Both the position numbers and the translations under genes were made by a program. Positions 8,310-17,300 of a stretch of DNA of 64,000 nt are shown here, piece after piece; position 1 is the stretch's first letter, and each line of letters opens with the position of its first letter. Location of the stretch: positions 4,588,001-4,652,000 of the forward strand of contig NZ_CP080417.1 in the NCBI RefSeq assembly GCF_019457535.1, read 5' to 3'. The notes below the pieces were generated by a model that saw only the letters and a program-made list of their open reading frames with translations, ran no database searches and was not told the origin of the DNA. Origin of the DNA: Shewanella halotolerans. GTDB lineage: Bacteria > Pseudomonadota > Gammaproteobacteria > Enterobacterales > Shewanellaceae.

Positions 8310-9272
8310 CTAAGGTGCCCGATAGAAGAGATTGTCGACATGGCGGCAATCGGACTCGATCGCCTCAATCTTGACCAGGGTCTCGCAGACGCTATAACCC
8401 AACTGAGTCAACTTATCGCCCTGGGCAAACAACTTGCGTTGCTCCTCACCGCTTAGCAACTTGAGATCCGCCAGCGCCCCCTTGAATTCTGCCACCTGCA
8501 GCCCTTCACGTTTAGCCATGATGGCCATCGCCTCCTCGGGATGTTGCTGCAGATAATCCATCGCCAACTGCCAGGCCTGTTGGAGTTGATCGGCCAGGTT
8601 AGGATTCGCCGCCAAGACGCTGGAAGAGATAGATATTGTGTCTAGCACCTCCTCGGGGATCTCCTTGGTGGAAAATAGCTGACGATAGGCGCCGCTGGAC
8701 TGAATCTCCACCGAATAGGGCGGATAGGTCACCATGGCGGCAATCTTGCCTATGGCCAGGGCGCTCACCGCCGCCCCCTGCTCCACATTGATCACCCTAA
8801 CGTCGTCCATGTTCATCTTGTGCTGCCTGAGGGCCCGCTCCAATACAAAGATCCCTAAGGAGCTGACCTCACAGCCTATGGTCTCGCCCTTGAGAGCCTG
8901 CAAATTCTCGATAGCTTCCGGCGCGATAATCACGTCACCGCCGTCGGAGTAATCTGCCAGCAAGACGATCTTAATCGGCTTGCCCCCCAGGGGCACCACC
9001 TGAATCGCCTCTATCATGGTGCTGGCGAAACCATCCACATAGCCAGTTAAGTAGGCACGCTGGGCATCGGAAAGGGTCGACACCTGTACCAGCTCGATAT
9101 TGGCGCCCACCTGCTGAAAGAAACCCTTCTGCTTGGCCAGATAGAGGAGTTCGTAGCCGGGCCAGGGGTTGATCGCTATGGTAATTGGTTCTTCGACCTT
9201 CTTCGGCCCGCAGCCGACCAAGAATACAGCGAGTAACGACAGCAATAGCCCAGAAATGATTCCCTTAATCAT
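8310..9272 (-). CDS. solute-binding lipoprotein, NitT/TauT (NMT1/SsuA) family
   Basis: 320 residues with a signal peptide and lipobox LVGC (Cys21). The mature start, ITIAINPWPGYELLYLAKQKGFF, is the classic opening of SsuA/TauA/ThiY-type periplasmic binding proteins, and the later GYVDGFASTM region fits the family. I prefer the ATG at 9272 because AAGGAAG precedes it; the ATG at 9293, which overlaps the preceding stop, has no good ribosome site. No ABC permease or ATPase gene is in the operon; the flanking genes are a response regulator and a sensor kinase. A role as a ligand-binding co-sensor for the kinase is therefore more likely than transport, but this is inference. Confidence 0.9.
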   Translation of the reverse strand: MIKGIISGLLLSLLAVFLVGCGPKKVEEPITIAINPWPGYELLYLAKQKGFFQQVGANIELVQVSTLSDAQRAYLTGYVDGFASTMIEAIQVVPLGGKPIKIVLLADYSDGGDVIIAPEAIENLQALKGETIGCEVSSLGIFVLERALRQHKMNMDDVRVINVEQGAAVSALAIGKIAAMVTYPPYSVEIQSSGAYRQLFSTKEIPEEVLDTISISSSVLAANPNLADQLQQAWQLAMDYLQQHPEEAMAIMAKREGLQVAEFKGALADLKLLSGEEQRKLFAQGDKLTQLGYSVCETLVKIEAIESDCRHVDNLFYRAP

Positions 9273-9285
9273 TTGTTGTTCTTCC

Positions 9286-10188
9286 TTAATCATGTTCTAC
9301 CGTCAGATAGGCACCATCCTGGTAACAGACCACACAGTTGCGCCCATCGGCCTTAGCCTTGTACACGGCCTCATCGGCCAACACCAAGAGGTGGGAGAGA
9401 TCGGCATTCTGGGGATTGGCGGTCACCACACCGAAGCTGCCGGTCACCTCCAGCCCCATGGGATTGAGGCGCGCCAGTTGCCGGCGCACATCCTCTGTCT
9501 TCTCTCTGGCGATATCCAGGCCGCACTCCATCAGGATGACAAACTCCTCGCCCCCCATGCGCGCCACCAGATCTTCCTTACGAAAGCTCTCCTGCAACAG
9601 CTTGGCCACCGCCTGCAGCACGAGATCGCCGATATGATGGCCGTTAAAGTCGTTGATCTTCTTGAAATGATCCAGATCCAGCATCACGATGGAGAGCTCT
9701 TTCTGATGACGCACCATGGAGGAGAGACTCTGGGCGGCACACTCGGCGAGGAAATGACGGTTATAAAGTCCGGTGAGCTGATCGTGCAGCGCCATGAATT
9801 TAAGCTTGTCGCTGTGTTGCTTGAGTTGAATATGGGTGCTGACCCTGGCACGCACAATCGCCGGGCGGATCGGCTTGGTGATATAGTCCACCGCGCCGAT
9901 TTCCAGCCCCTTCTGCTCGTCATCGTCGGAGTCTTTGGCGGTAACGAAGATAATGGGGATCTCGGCGGTCTCGGGGTCGGCCTTCAGCTGGCGACACACC
10001 TGGTAGCCATCCATGCCGGGCATCAAGACATCCAGCAAGATGATGTCGGGTTTCTGCTTGGCGACCCTGAGGCACTCTTCGCCACTCTCGGCGGTCCATA
10101 CCTGAAACATCTCCTTCAGACACTGCCTCATGATCAGCACATTGGTCTTCACATCGTCAACCACCAGCACTACAGATTGTTCTTCCAT
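9286..10188 (-). CDS. response regulator with diguanylate cyclase (REC-GGDEF)
   Basis: 300 residues. The N-terminal receiver has acidic residues Asp11/Asp12, phospho-acceptor Asp53 in LLDVLMPGMDG and Lys105. The C-terminal GGDEF domain keeps the active GGEEF motif at 212-216 and an intact inhibitory I-site RxxD (Arg203-Asp206) five residues before it, so it should make cyclic di-GMP and be feedback-inhibited. It is the first gene of the operon; its stop lies within a few bases of the lipoprotein start. The downstream Hpt-bearing kinase is the obvious phosphodonor. The output would be a switch between motile and attached states; that is family knowledge. Confidence 0.95.
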   Translation of the reverse strand: MEEQSVVLVVDDVKTNVLIMRQCLKEMFQVWTAESGEECLRVAKQKPDIILLDVLMPGMDGYQVCRQLKADPETAEIPIIFVTAKDSDDDEQKGLEIGAVDYITKPIRPAIVRARVSTHIQLKQHSDKLKFMALHDQLTGLYNRHFLAECAAQSLSSMVRHQKELSIVMLDLDHFKKINDFNGHHIGDLVLQAVAKLLQESFRKEDLVARMGGEEFVILMECGLDIAREKTEDVRRQLARLNPMGLEVTGSFGVVTANPQNADLSHLLVLADEAVYKAKADGRNCVVCYQDGAYLTVEHD

Positions 10189-10377
10189 GCAATCCCCTAA
10201 TCAGCCATGAGCAATTAGCCGCAATGTTTCAAATGGATAGAGATATTTTTAAGTGTAGCAGAAAGGATTTTTTCATCCGTAAATCCCATCACTAACATCA
10301 CAGATGTCACGGCAGATGGCAAGCGATGGCTATTAGAAGAATACGAGGGACAACAGATGAAACAGGAGAAAAGAAAA

Positions 10378-10400
10378 AGGGCCAACAGGCCCCTTTTTTT
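10378..10400 (-). terminator. rho-independent terminator of the 10.4-11.1 kb gene
   Basis: GGGCC (10379-10383) and GGCCC (10388-10392) pair around AACA. A T run lies on the plus-strand side and an A run on the other, so both directions have a U tract. It is placed right after the outer-membrane gene's stop. Confidence 0.8.
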
Positions 10401-10414
10401 AAAATCATGAATGC

Positions 10415-11068
10415 TTAGAAGCGATAGGTTAAGCCGATAACCGACTTAGTTTCCCAATCAGTCGCACCATTAGCATAAGGCACAGCCTGATCCGCTTCTT
10501 CGCGGCCAACCTTAACATAAGCCGACAGGTTGTCGATGAACTCATAACCGGCAACGGCGAACACGTTACGGGTATTTGAGTTAACACCTTCGAAACGATC
10601 ACGTATGTACGAAGCCTCGACACCGGCGAATAAGCCATTATCGAACTGGTAACCTGTACCCACCTCGGCGCGATACTCTTTAACAGTTGAATCTACAATC
10701 ACTTCGGCACCATTGCCTGTGATATCCATAGGTGCAGCACCATAGACCTTGATGCGATCTTTACGCATCGCGCGGCCTTCGGCATAGGCATAGAAATTCT
10801 CGAAGTTTGTCTCTACACGCAGACCACCACCGAAAGAACCATCGTTGAAACGCTTATCTTCATATTGGGTCTCAACTGACGCAAACGGGATCACAGACAC
10901 GACGCCGAAGTTGAAATCATAGCCAATTCTGGCTTCCAGGTTAGTCGACTTGTCTTGAGTGGTATGCTCAGCCTCTACCTTTCCGGTAAAGCCGTTTAGC
11001 ACGTCGGCGTTAGCCGCACCGGCAGATAACGCAAGTAATGTAGCAACAACAATAGCTGACTTTTTCAT
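10415..11068 (-). CDS. outer-membrane beta-barrel protein, unknown function
   Basis: 217 residues. A signal peptide (cleavage probably after ANA, residue 21) is followed by alternating polar/hydrophobic strands and a C-terminal VIGLTYRF, the terminal aromatic residue that BAM recognises. The size fits an eight- to ten-stranded barrel of the OmpA/porin-like small barrels. It has a terminator and a 640-base upstream region without genes. I do not recognise a named family and cannot say what it transports, if anything. Confidence 0.8.
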   Translation of the reverse strand: MKKSAIVVATLLALSAGAANADVLNGFTGKVEAEHTTQDKSTNLEARIGYDFNFGVVSVIPFASVETQYEDKRFNDGSFGGGLRVETNFENFYAYAEGRAMRKDRIKVYGAAPMDITGNGAEVIVDSTVKEYRAEVGTGYQFDNGLFAGVEASYIRDRFEGVNSNTRNVFAVAGYEFIDNLSAYVKVGREEADQAVPYANGATDWETKSVIGLTYRF

Positions 11069-11707
11069 GTATATTCCCCATATCTATATTTTGATGAATG
11101 TCTCTCACGAGCATCAAACCTTGGCTCGTGAGATGGGGGCCATTTTCCTTGCGACTTTCGCAAATATTGAATTAGAAACTATTCGATATTCAAATACATC
11201 AATATCTACCAGCTGTACCACAACACAAGCCACACCAAACAAAAAATAACAGTTTCAAAGCCTTACGATGCAGCACCAATCTGCGATGCAATTTTGAGCA
11301 GAGTTCTAAAACGGGTGGGAAAAAATCTTAGGGGGCGCTCTGTCAGCTTAGGTTCAGGAAACTCACGCCATCAAAGTTCAAATACGCCCCTATGAGCCTG
11401 AAAAACCCCCGCCTTCAACCCACGAATTGCCATTAATCAGTGACTCAATGACACCCAAGCTGCTCGCCATCTGACGCTCAGCCTAATTTTTATGGCTAGA
11501 AATGAAGGACTTGAGATGTGAAAAGGCCACATACATAAGCCAAGCAACGGCTAAATGGAGCAATCTGCAAAGATGAGCAGCCTGAGACGGCTAAACAAAG
11601 ACAACGGCGCGGCAAGCACACTGAAAAATAAGGAGAGATAAAGGGGCAAGCAAAGACAGCAGGGTTAAGCGCCAGAAGACTCGAGGCGCTCACCCTGCCG
11701 CCAGGGG
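11069..11707. other. long intergenic region, no gene seen
   Basis: 639 bases between two minus-strand genes. The first 200 bases upstream of the barrel gene are AT-rich and probably hold its promoter, but no clear hexamer pair stands out. The only reading frame of note (11496-11693, minus) has no ribosome site and an unlikely Cys/Ser-rich composition. I see no RNA-gene signature, repeat or terminator. Confidence 0.5.
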
Positions 11708-12079
11708 TTATCTTTCACACTCGTCGACACGAGAATGGTAAGGGTCGTCGTCGGCAAGACAGAGTCTGTCGGCCTGAAGTTGACCCTGCTTCTGCTCCGC
11801 CTGCTCGGCCTTCTTCTGCGCCTCGAACTTAGCCAGGCGCTCGTCCAGCGCACGCTCGATAACATCGTGATTGAGCTCGATGCAGTCATAGTCGCCGGCG
11901 GCACATTCCCACTCGGCACGCACGGGTTGGCTGGCAATAATCGACAGCATAAGCGCAACCATCAGGCTACCCAGCACGCCCACCAGCTTAGAGCGACGCT
12001 GCTTGAGTAGCGGCAATTCGGGCAATAGGAATTGCTCTACGCCGCCGACGGGTTCACACACTCTATTTAAATTGGCCAT
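11708..12079 (-). CDS. hypothetical single-helix membrane protein
   Basis: 123 residues. A polar N-terminal 30 residues precede one hydrophobic helix (about 33-52, VGVLGSLMVALMLSIIA), followed by an exported segment with paired Cys residues (ECAAGDYDC) and an Ala/Glu/Gln-rich helix, and a last DRLCLADDDPYHSRVDEC segment with two more Cys. The spacing suggests disulfides outside the cytoplasm. AGAGG lies upstream of the ATG. It is 32 bases downstream of the Omp85-type barrel gene and probably co-transcribed. Family unknown. Confidence 0.65.
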   Translation of the reverse strand: MANLNRVCEPVGGVEQFLLPELPLLKQRRSKLVGVLGSLMVALMLSIIASQPVRAEWECAAGDYDCIELNHDVIERALDERLAKFEAQKKAEQAEQKQGQLQADRLCLADDDPYHSRVDECER

Positions 12080-12111
12080 AGGAATTACCTCTTGTGCTAA
12101 TCAAAAATGAC

Positions 12112-13251
12112 TTACCAGGCCCCACCGACCTGTAAATAAAGGGTCCACTCTTCTGGCCCCTTGGCGATATCCATCCCGGTGCGCAACCCAAGCTGGCGCG
12201 CCATCAGGTAACGAAAGCCCACCCCCTGGGTCTTGAGCCAGGGGCTATCGGCAAAACGCTCGTCTGCCATCACCGCCTTACCGGCTCCGGCAAAGCCCAG
12301 CAAGGTCCAGCGATCGTCGAGGTCATAACTCACCTCTACCTCTCCCAGGGCGGTGTCATCCCCCTGATAGCGCATCGCCGGCATGCCGCGCATGTCCAGG
12401 TAAGGCAAGGCGTAGAAGGGGGCATCGCCCGAGAGCGACTTGGTATCCAGACGCATGTTGACGCCCCACTTGGCGCTTAGCCTGTGATAGCCATGCAGGT
12501 AGGCGCTGTCGGTGCGATAGTCGAAATCGCCGCCGAGTCGTTTGTCGTGCTGGGTACTCTTCAGCCGCGCCTTGATACCGCTGCGGGGCGAGAAATGGTT
12601 GTCTGTGCTGTCGTAGGTGAGCTTGAGGCCCAGGGCGCCATCGCTATCGACCATGGCACTCTCCTGGTTGAGCGGATGCTCGCCGCCCAGGTCAAACTCG
12701 GCCTCGGAGCGGGTATAGCTATATTCGCCGCCGAGGAAGAAGTTGCTCTCTCCCAGGCGTACATCGATATCCTGAAACAGGTGCCAGCCTTGCAGCGAGA
12801 ACCCCATGGCCGGGGCGTCAATCCCCGTGTAGGCCTTGAGCCTGAGATCGGCGGCGAAGATGCCACCCAGATAACGCACCCTGTCTTCCAGCCAGTTACC
12901 CGAATGAAACAGGCCACCCAGCTTGGTACCGTTATTGGTGCCGGCGGCCACCACGCCTGTGACGCTCGGCGGGATCTCGGCCACGGCCAAGGGGTCTTCG
13001 AGCCGCTTCTGCCTTTGCGACTCGGACTCATGGAAGAACAGCAGGGCGGCACCGCCGCCCACCCCTACCGCAGGCTCGGTGATCAGAATCGGCACAGGCA
13101 TGAAGCCGTGGGCGTTGTTGAGGATCCACTGACTGGCATCGACACGGCCATCGGTGGGATCCTTAAACTGATCGGTAAAGCCTGCCTGACTAGCACCGGC
13201 TAACAGGCTCAGGCTGAGTGCTAACAGGCTGGGGTAGCTGGGGGTTGCCAT
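12112..13251 (-). CDS. Omp85/D15-like outer-membrane surface antigen
   Basis: 379 residues. A signal peptide ending near SQA (residue 23) is followed by a region with GFMPVPILITEPAVGVGGGAAL, the usual first strands of the bacterial surface antigen (Omp85 C-terminal) barrel, and later by the DMRGMPAMRYQGD segment that corresponds to the conserved RG-motif loop. No POTRA domains are present, so it is a barrel-only member, and it ends in an aromatic residue (GGAW). Members without POTRA domains are of unclear function. The next gene downstream codes for a small Cys-containing membrane protein and may act with it. Confidence 0.85.
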   Translation of the reverse strand: MATPSYPSLLALSLSLLAGASQAGFTDQFKDPTDGRVDASQWILNNAHGFMPVPILITEPAVGVGGGAALLFFHESESQRQKRLEDPLAVAEIPPSVTGVVAAGTNNGTKLGGLFHSGNWLEDRVRYLGGIFAADLRLKAYTGIDAPAMGFSLQGWHLFQDIDVRLGESNFFLGGEYSYTRSEAEFDLGGEHPLNQESAMVDSDGALGLKLTYDSTDNHFSPRSGIKARLKSTQHDKRLGGDFDYRTDSAYLHGYHRLSAKWGVNMRLDTKSLSGDAPFYALPYLDMRGMPAMRYQGDDTALGEVEVSYDLDDRWTLLGFAGAGKAVMADERFADSPWLKTQGVGFRYLMARQLGLRTGMDIAKGPEEWTLYLQVGGAW

Positions 13252-13330
13252 AATCTTCTGCCTCGGGAGTTGGGATGACCTTAGCGAGAAACCCTTTCGT
13301 TGCTAAGGTCTATGCGGGAAGCGCATTCTG

Positions 13331-13678
13331 TTAATAACCGTTGATGATGGCGTCATCTATGATCGCATCTTCGATGTAAGCGTCTTCGATCTCTTGCTCT
13401 ATGATGGCGTCTTCAATGTCTTCGAGGTCACGCTTGCAGCGCTCGCGTTTCACCTCGCCTTCCACCAGGCCGTCGATTGCACCTATGGCCCCCCCTATGG
13501 CCGCACCACGCTTGGCACCTTCACCACCATCGGCGATGGCCCCGGCGGCTGTGCCTATGAGGCCACCTTCGATGGCACCGGCCACCACATCGCCCAGGGT
13601 GTCGTCACAGTAATCGGCCATAGCGAAACCAGAAGCCGCACTCAGGGATAAAGCGAGTAACAAGGGTTTGATTTTCAT
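13331..13678 (-). CDS. exported glycine-zipper protein with acidic repeat tail
   Basis: 115 residues. A signal peptide (cleavage after AMA, about 21) leads to a Gly/Ala-rich glycine-zipper segment (about 32-74) that could insert in or pack against a membrane. Then comes a charged Lys/Arg/Glu linker and a tail (about 88-112) of repeated DAII/EDAYI units, an acidic-hydrophobic repeat. Two Cys residues occur, one just after the signal and one near 81. Glycine-zipper proteins of this size resemble YmgG/OmpA-anchoring proteins, but the repeat tail is not one I know. It lies 79 bases upstream of the Omp85-like gene on the same strand. Confidence 0.75.
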   Translation of the reverse strand: MKIKPLLLALSLSAASGFAMADYCDDTLGDVVAGAIEGGLIGTAAGAIADGGEGAKRGAAIGGAIGAIDGLVEGEVKRERCKRDLEDIEDAIIEQEIEDAYIEDAIIDDAIINGY

Positions 13679-13798
13679 CTTATGCTCCGAATCATGCTGT
13701 TAATGTCGAGGTCATGATAAGAGCAAAAAGCGAATAGCTTTAGTTAGCTATTATTCGATTTGGTAATAGGTTAGTGGGAATGCGCAAAGCGCGAGGCC

Positions 13799-14221
13799 TT
13801 AGCCCCGCGACGCGTAGAAAAATTTCTCGTAGAGGTAGGTGTAGCAGTAGTTGAAGACCAGGTAGAAGACCACGAAGCCGATATCCAGCCAGAAGGCCTG
13901 CCACAGTGAGATGGACAGATAGGCCGCCATGATGGGCACAGAGATAAACAGTAAACCCAGCTCAAACAACAGGCTGTGCCAGACTCTGTCTGCCATGGAT
14001 TTCACCATGGTCGACTTGAAGTAGACCATGGCCTTGTCGAACATCAGGTTATAACCATAGTTCCAGGCCGCTGCAATCAGCGACATGCCAATAGCCAGGG
14101 CCAACAAGGCACGAGAATCGACCGAGGTCAGCCAGGCCCCCAGGGGCACGGCTAACACCATGGCCCCCAGCTCGAACCCTACTAGATACCTGATGCGATC
14201 GAATCTCGTCTTTTGTTGCAT
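13799..14221 (-). CDS. PACE-family multidrug efflux transporter (AceI-like)
   Basis: 140 residues, four transmembrane helices in two repeated halves. All four PACE signature elements are visible: an Arg-rich element ending in FELG in helix 1, WNYGYNLMFD in helix 2, DRVWHSLLFELG in helix 3 and FNYCYTYLYE in helix 4. The helix-1 Glu is the residue essential for proton-coupled export in AceI. I chose the ATG at 14221 (MQQKTRFDRIRYL); a frame extension to 14287 adds residues not found in the family. It follows the RND pump gene on the same strand with 97 bases between. Known substrates of the family are biocides such as chlorhexidine and short diamines; this one's is unknown. Confidence 0.93.
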   Translation of the reverse strand: MQQKTRFDRIRYLVGFELGAMVLAVPLGAWLTSVDSRALLALAIGMSLIAAAWNYGYNLMFDKAMVYFKSTMVKSMADRVWHSLLFELGLLFISVPIMAAYLSISLWQAFWLDIGFVVFYLVFNYCYTYLYEKFFYASRG

Positions 14222-14258
14222 GATAACCCCCTGCGCCCACTTGGCAGCAGAATAAAGT

Positions 14259-14311
14259 GTTCTCCAACCGGCAACGCCGTCAGCCAAAACATTGATACGC
14301 CGGCGGAGAAC
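14259..14311. repeat. long inverted repeat between pump genes
   Basis: GTTCTCC-aa-CCGGC (14259-14272) pairs with GCCGG-c-GGAGAAC (14299-14311) around a 26-base loop. It lies between the RND gene stop and the PACE gene start. With no T run it is not a classical terminator; it could be an RNA processing or attenuation structure, or a regulator site. Confidence 0.55.
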
Positions 14312-14318
14312 ATAAACC

Positions 14319-17300
14319 TTAAGCCGTCACTTCAGTCGCCTTGGGTGAGCGTCTTAGCTCACGCAGGCGTTGCAGTGCGATGAAACAGATAGGTACCAGG
14401 AGACAGCCGATCACCGTGGCAATCAACATGCCGCCGAAGCTGGCAATACCCAGGGCGTTACGGCTGGCTGAGCCCGCCCCCGAGGCGATAACCAGAGGCA
14501 ATACCCCAAGGATGAAGGAGAAGGCCGTCATCAATACCGCTCGCAGACGCAGGGCAATCGCCTGCTTTGCCGCCTCCATGATGGAGAGCCCCTTCTCTTC
14601 ACGCAGCACCTTGGCAAACTCGACAATCAGAATCGCGTTGCGACTCGCCATACCTATGAGCAGTACCAGGCCCACCTGGGTGTAGAGGTTGATACTGCCA
14701 CCGGCAAGGGCGGTAAAGCCCAGGGCACCAAACAGCGCCGTCGGTACACAGAGGATAATCGCCAGCGGGATCATCCAGCTCTCGTACTGCGCCACCAGAA
14801 ATAGATAGGTGAACAGCAGTGCCAGGGCGAACAGGATAGGCGCCGAATCGCCCGCCTGTAGCTCCTGATAGGTCATGCCGGTCCACTCGTAGGCGTAGCC
14901 CTGTGGCAGGCTGGTGTCGGCAATCTGCTCCATGGCGGCGATGGCCTCACCCGAGCTATAACCGTCGGCCGGAATGGCAATCACCTGCGCCGTGTTGTAC
15001 AGGTTGTAGCGGGCGGTGTTGTCCGAACCCACCAGCGGCTTGTAGGCGGCAAAGCTCGACAGCTTGACCATCTCACCAGACACGGCGCGTACATAGATCT
15101 GCTCCAGGTCTTTCTCTTGCGAGCGGTAAGATTGCTCCGCCTGCAGGTTTACCTGATAGTTCTTACCGAACTTAGTGAAATCATTGACATACATATTGCC
15201 CATCATGGCAGACAGCGTGCTGTTGACCTCATTAAGATCGACCCCCAGCGCCATCGCCTTGGCCCTGTCCACATCCAGATAGAGCTGTGGCACGTTGGCA
15301 CTATAGGTAGTGAAGGCCATGGCAATCTCGTCGGCATCGTTGAGCGCCGCCAGATAGCCATCCAGCGCGGGCGCCATCTGCTCGACGCTGCGACCGCTGA
15401 GATCTTCCACCTGCAGGGTCAGACCGCCGGCATTACCCAGGCCGGGAATGGCTGGCATAGAAAACGCCATGCCGGTGACATCTTTGTTCTGGTCGATAAT
15501 TGCCTGCACCTGAGCCACCAGCGCAAACTCTGAGGTTGCTGCGCTTTGACGCTCGTTCCAGTCGTCCAACACCACGATCATCATGCCCGAGTTGGAAGAG
15601 GAGGCTCCCTTGAGCAGGCTATAGCCCTTGGCGGCCACCACATGCTTGACCCCTTCGAGGGCACTGACCTCACTGATCATCTCATCGACCATCTTGTCGG
15701 TTCTATCCAGCGACGAGGCTTCCGGTAGGTTCATGTCTACCATGAATGAGCCCTGATCTTCGGCCGGGATGAAGCCCTTAGGCATGTTATCGCCCAGCAG
15801 ATAGATTGCGCCCATCAGCAGGGCCAGCAGCGCACCCGATAGCATCAGACGCTTACCGAAGAAGCCTACCGACGAGACATAACCATTGGTCAGTCTGTTG
15901 ATGAATTGGTTGAACCAGGCCAGCGGGCCACGTGTCTTAGGCGCCTCATGACGCATCAAGGCGGCGCACAGGGCTGGCGTAAGGGTGAGAGCCACCACGG
16001 TCGAGATCACTGTCGATACCGAGATCGTCACACCGAACTGCTGATACATCTGGCCCACCAGACCGGGCGCGAAAGAGACAGGGCCAAACACCGCCAATAG
16101 CACCAGTGCCGAGGCGATCAACGGGGCGGTCACCTCCTTCATCGCCTTGGAAGTTGCCGTCTTGGCATCGAGATGCTCCTCGCTCATCAGGCGTTCGACG
16201 TTTTCGATCACCACGATGGCCGCATCCACCACCACACCGATAGCCAAGATCAGGCCGAACATGGAGATGGTGTTGATATCTATCCCCATGGCCGCCATCA
16301 CCACGAAGGTACCGATGAGTGACACGGGAATAGCGATCGAGGGGATCAGGGTCGCGCGCCAGCTCTGCAGGAAGAGGAAGGTCACGACAACCACCAGGCC
16401 GATGGCGATATAGAGGGTCTCAAACACCTCATCCATAGACACCTCAATAAAGGTGGTGGAGTCGTAGCTGATCACATGCTCCATATCGGCAGGGAAACGC
16501 TGACTGAGACGCTCCATCTCGGCGCGTACCCCTTCGGCAACCTCGAGGGCGTTGGCACCCGGTGCCTGATAGATGGCCAGGATAGGGCTCTCATTCTTGC
16601 CGTAGGTAGCCATGGCAGAGTATTGCTCCGCCGCCAGCTCGACACGGGCCACGTCTTTTAGTGTGATGAAACCTGCCTGGTTGTCGGCGCGCAGTATGAT
16701 GTTTTCAAACTCCTCGACATCCACCAGACGACCCTGGGTCTGAATCGTGTATTGGAACACCTGGTTACCGGATGAAGGACGCTCGCCCAGCTTACCGGCG
16801 GCAACCGTGGTGTTTTGTGCGCTGATGGCAGCGGCCACATCGTTAGCGGTGATCGCCTTGGCGGCCATCTTCTCTGGGTTAAGCCAGACGCGCATCGAGT
16901 AGTTCTGCTCACCGATCACCTGCACCTTACCCACACCTTTCACCCTCAGCAGGGCATCTTTGATGTTGAGCGAGGCATAGTTAGACAGGTAGAGATTGTC
17001 GTGGCTGCCGTTGGGCGAGTAGGTGTTGACCGTCATCAAGATGGAGTTAGCCACCTTCTCGACCGTCACCCCCTGACGCTTAACCTCTTCGGGTAACTTG
17101 GCCATCGCCTTGTTGACCCGGTTCTGCACCAGCACCTGGGCCTTGTCGGGATCTGTGCCGATGGCAAAGGTTACATAGGCCAGGTAGGTGTTATCGTTGT
17201 TCGACTTGGACTCGATATAGATCATGTCCTCGACGCCGTTTATCTCCTGTTCGATCACCGAGGCGACCGTGTTACGTATGGTGTTATGGTCGGCACCAGG

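Noticed and set aside
9169..10200. 343-codon open frame on the plus strand
   Set aside because: Antisense to the REC-GGDEF and lipoprotein genes, which have clear domain motifs; the frame itself shows none.
11496..11693. 65-codon minus-strand frame in the 11 kb gap
   Set aside because: No ribosome site and an improbable Cys/Ser-rich sequence; likely chance.
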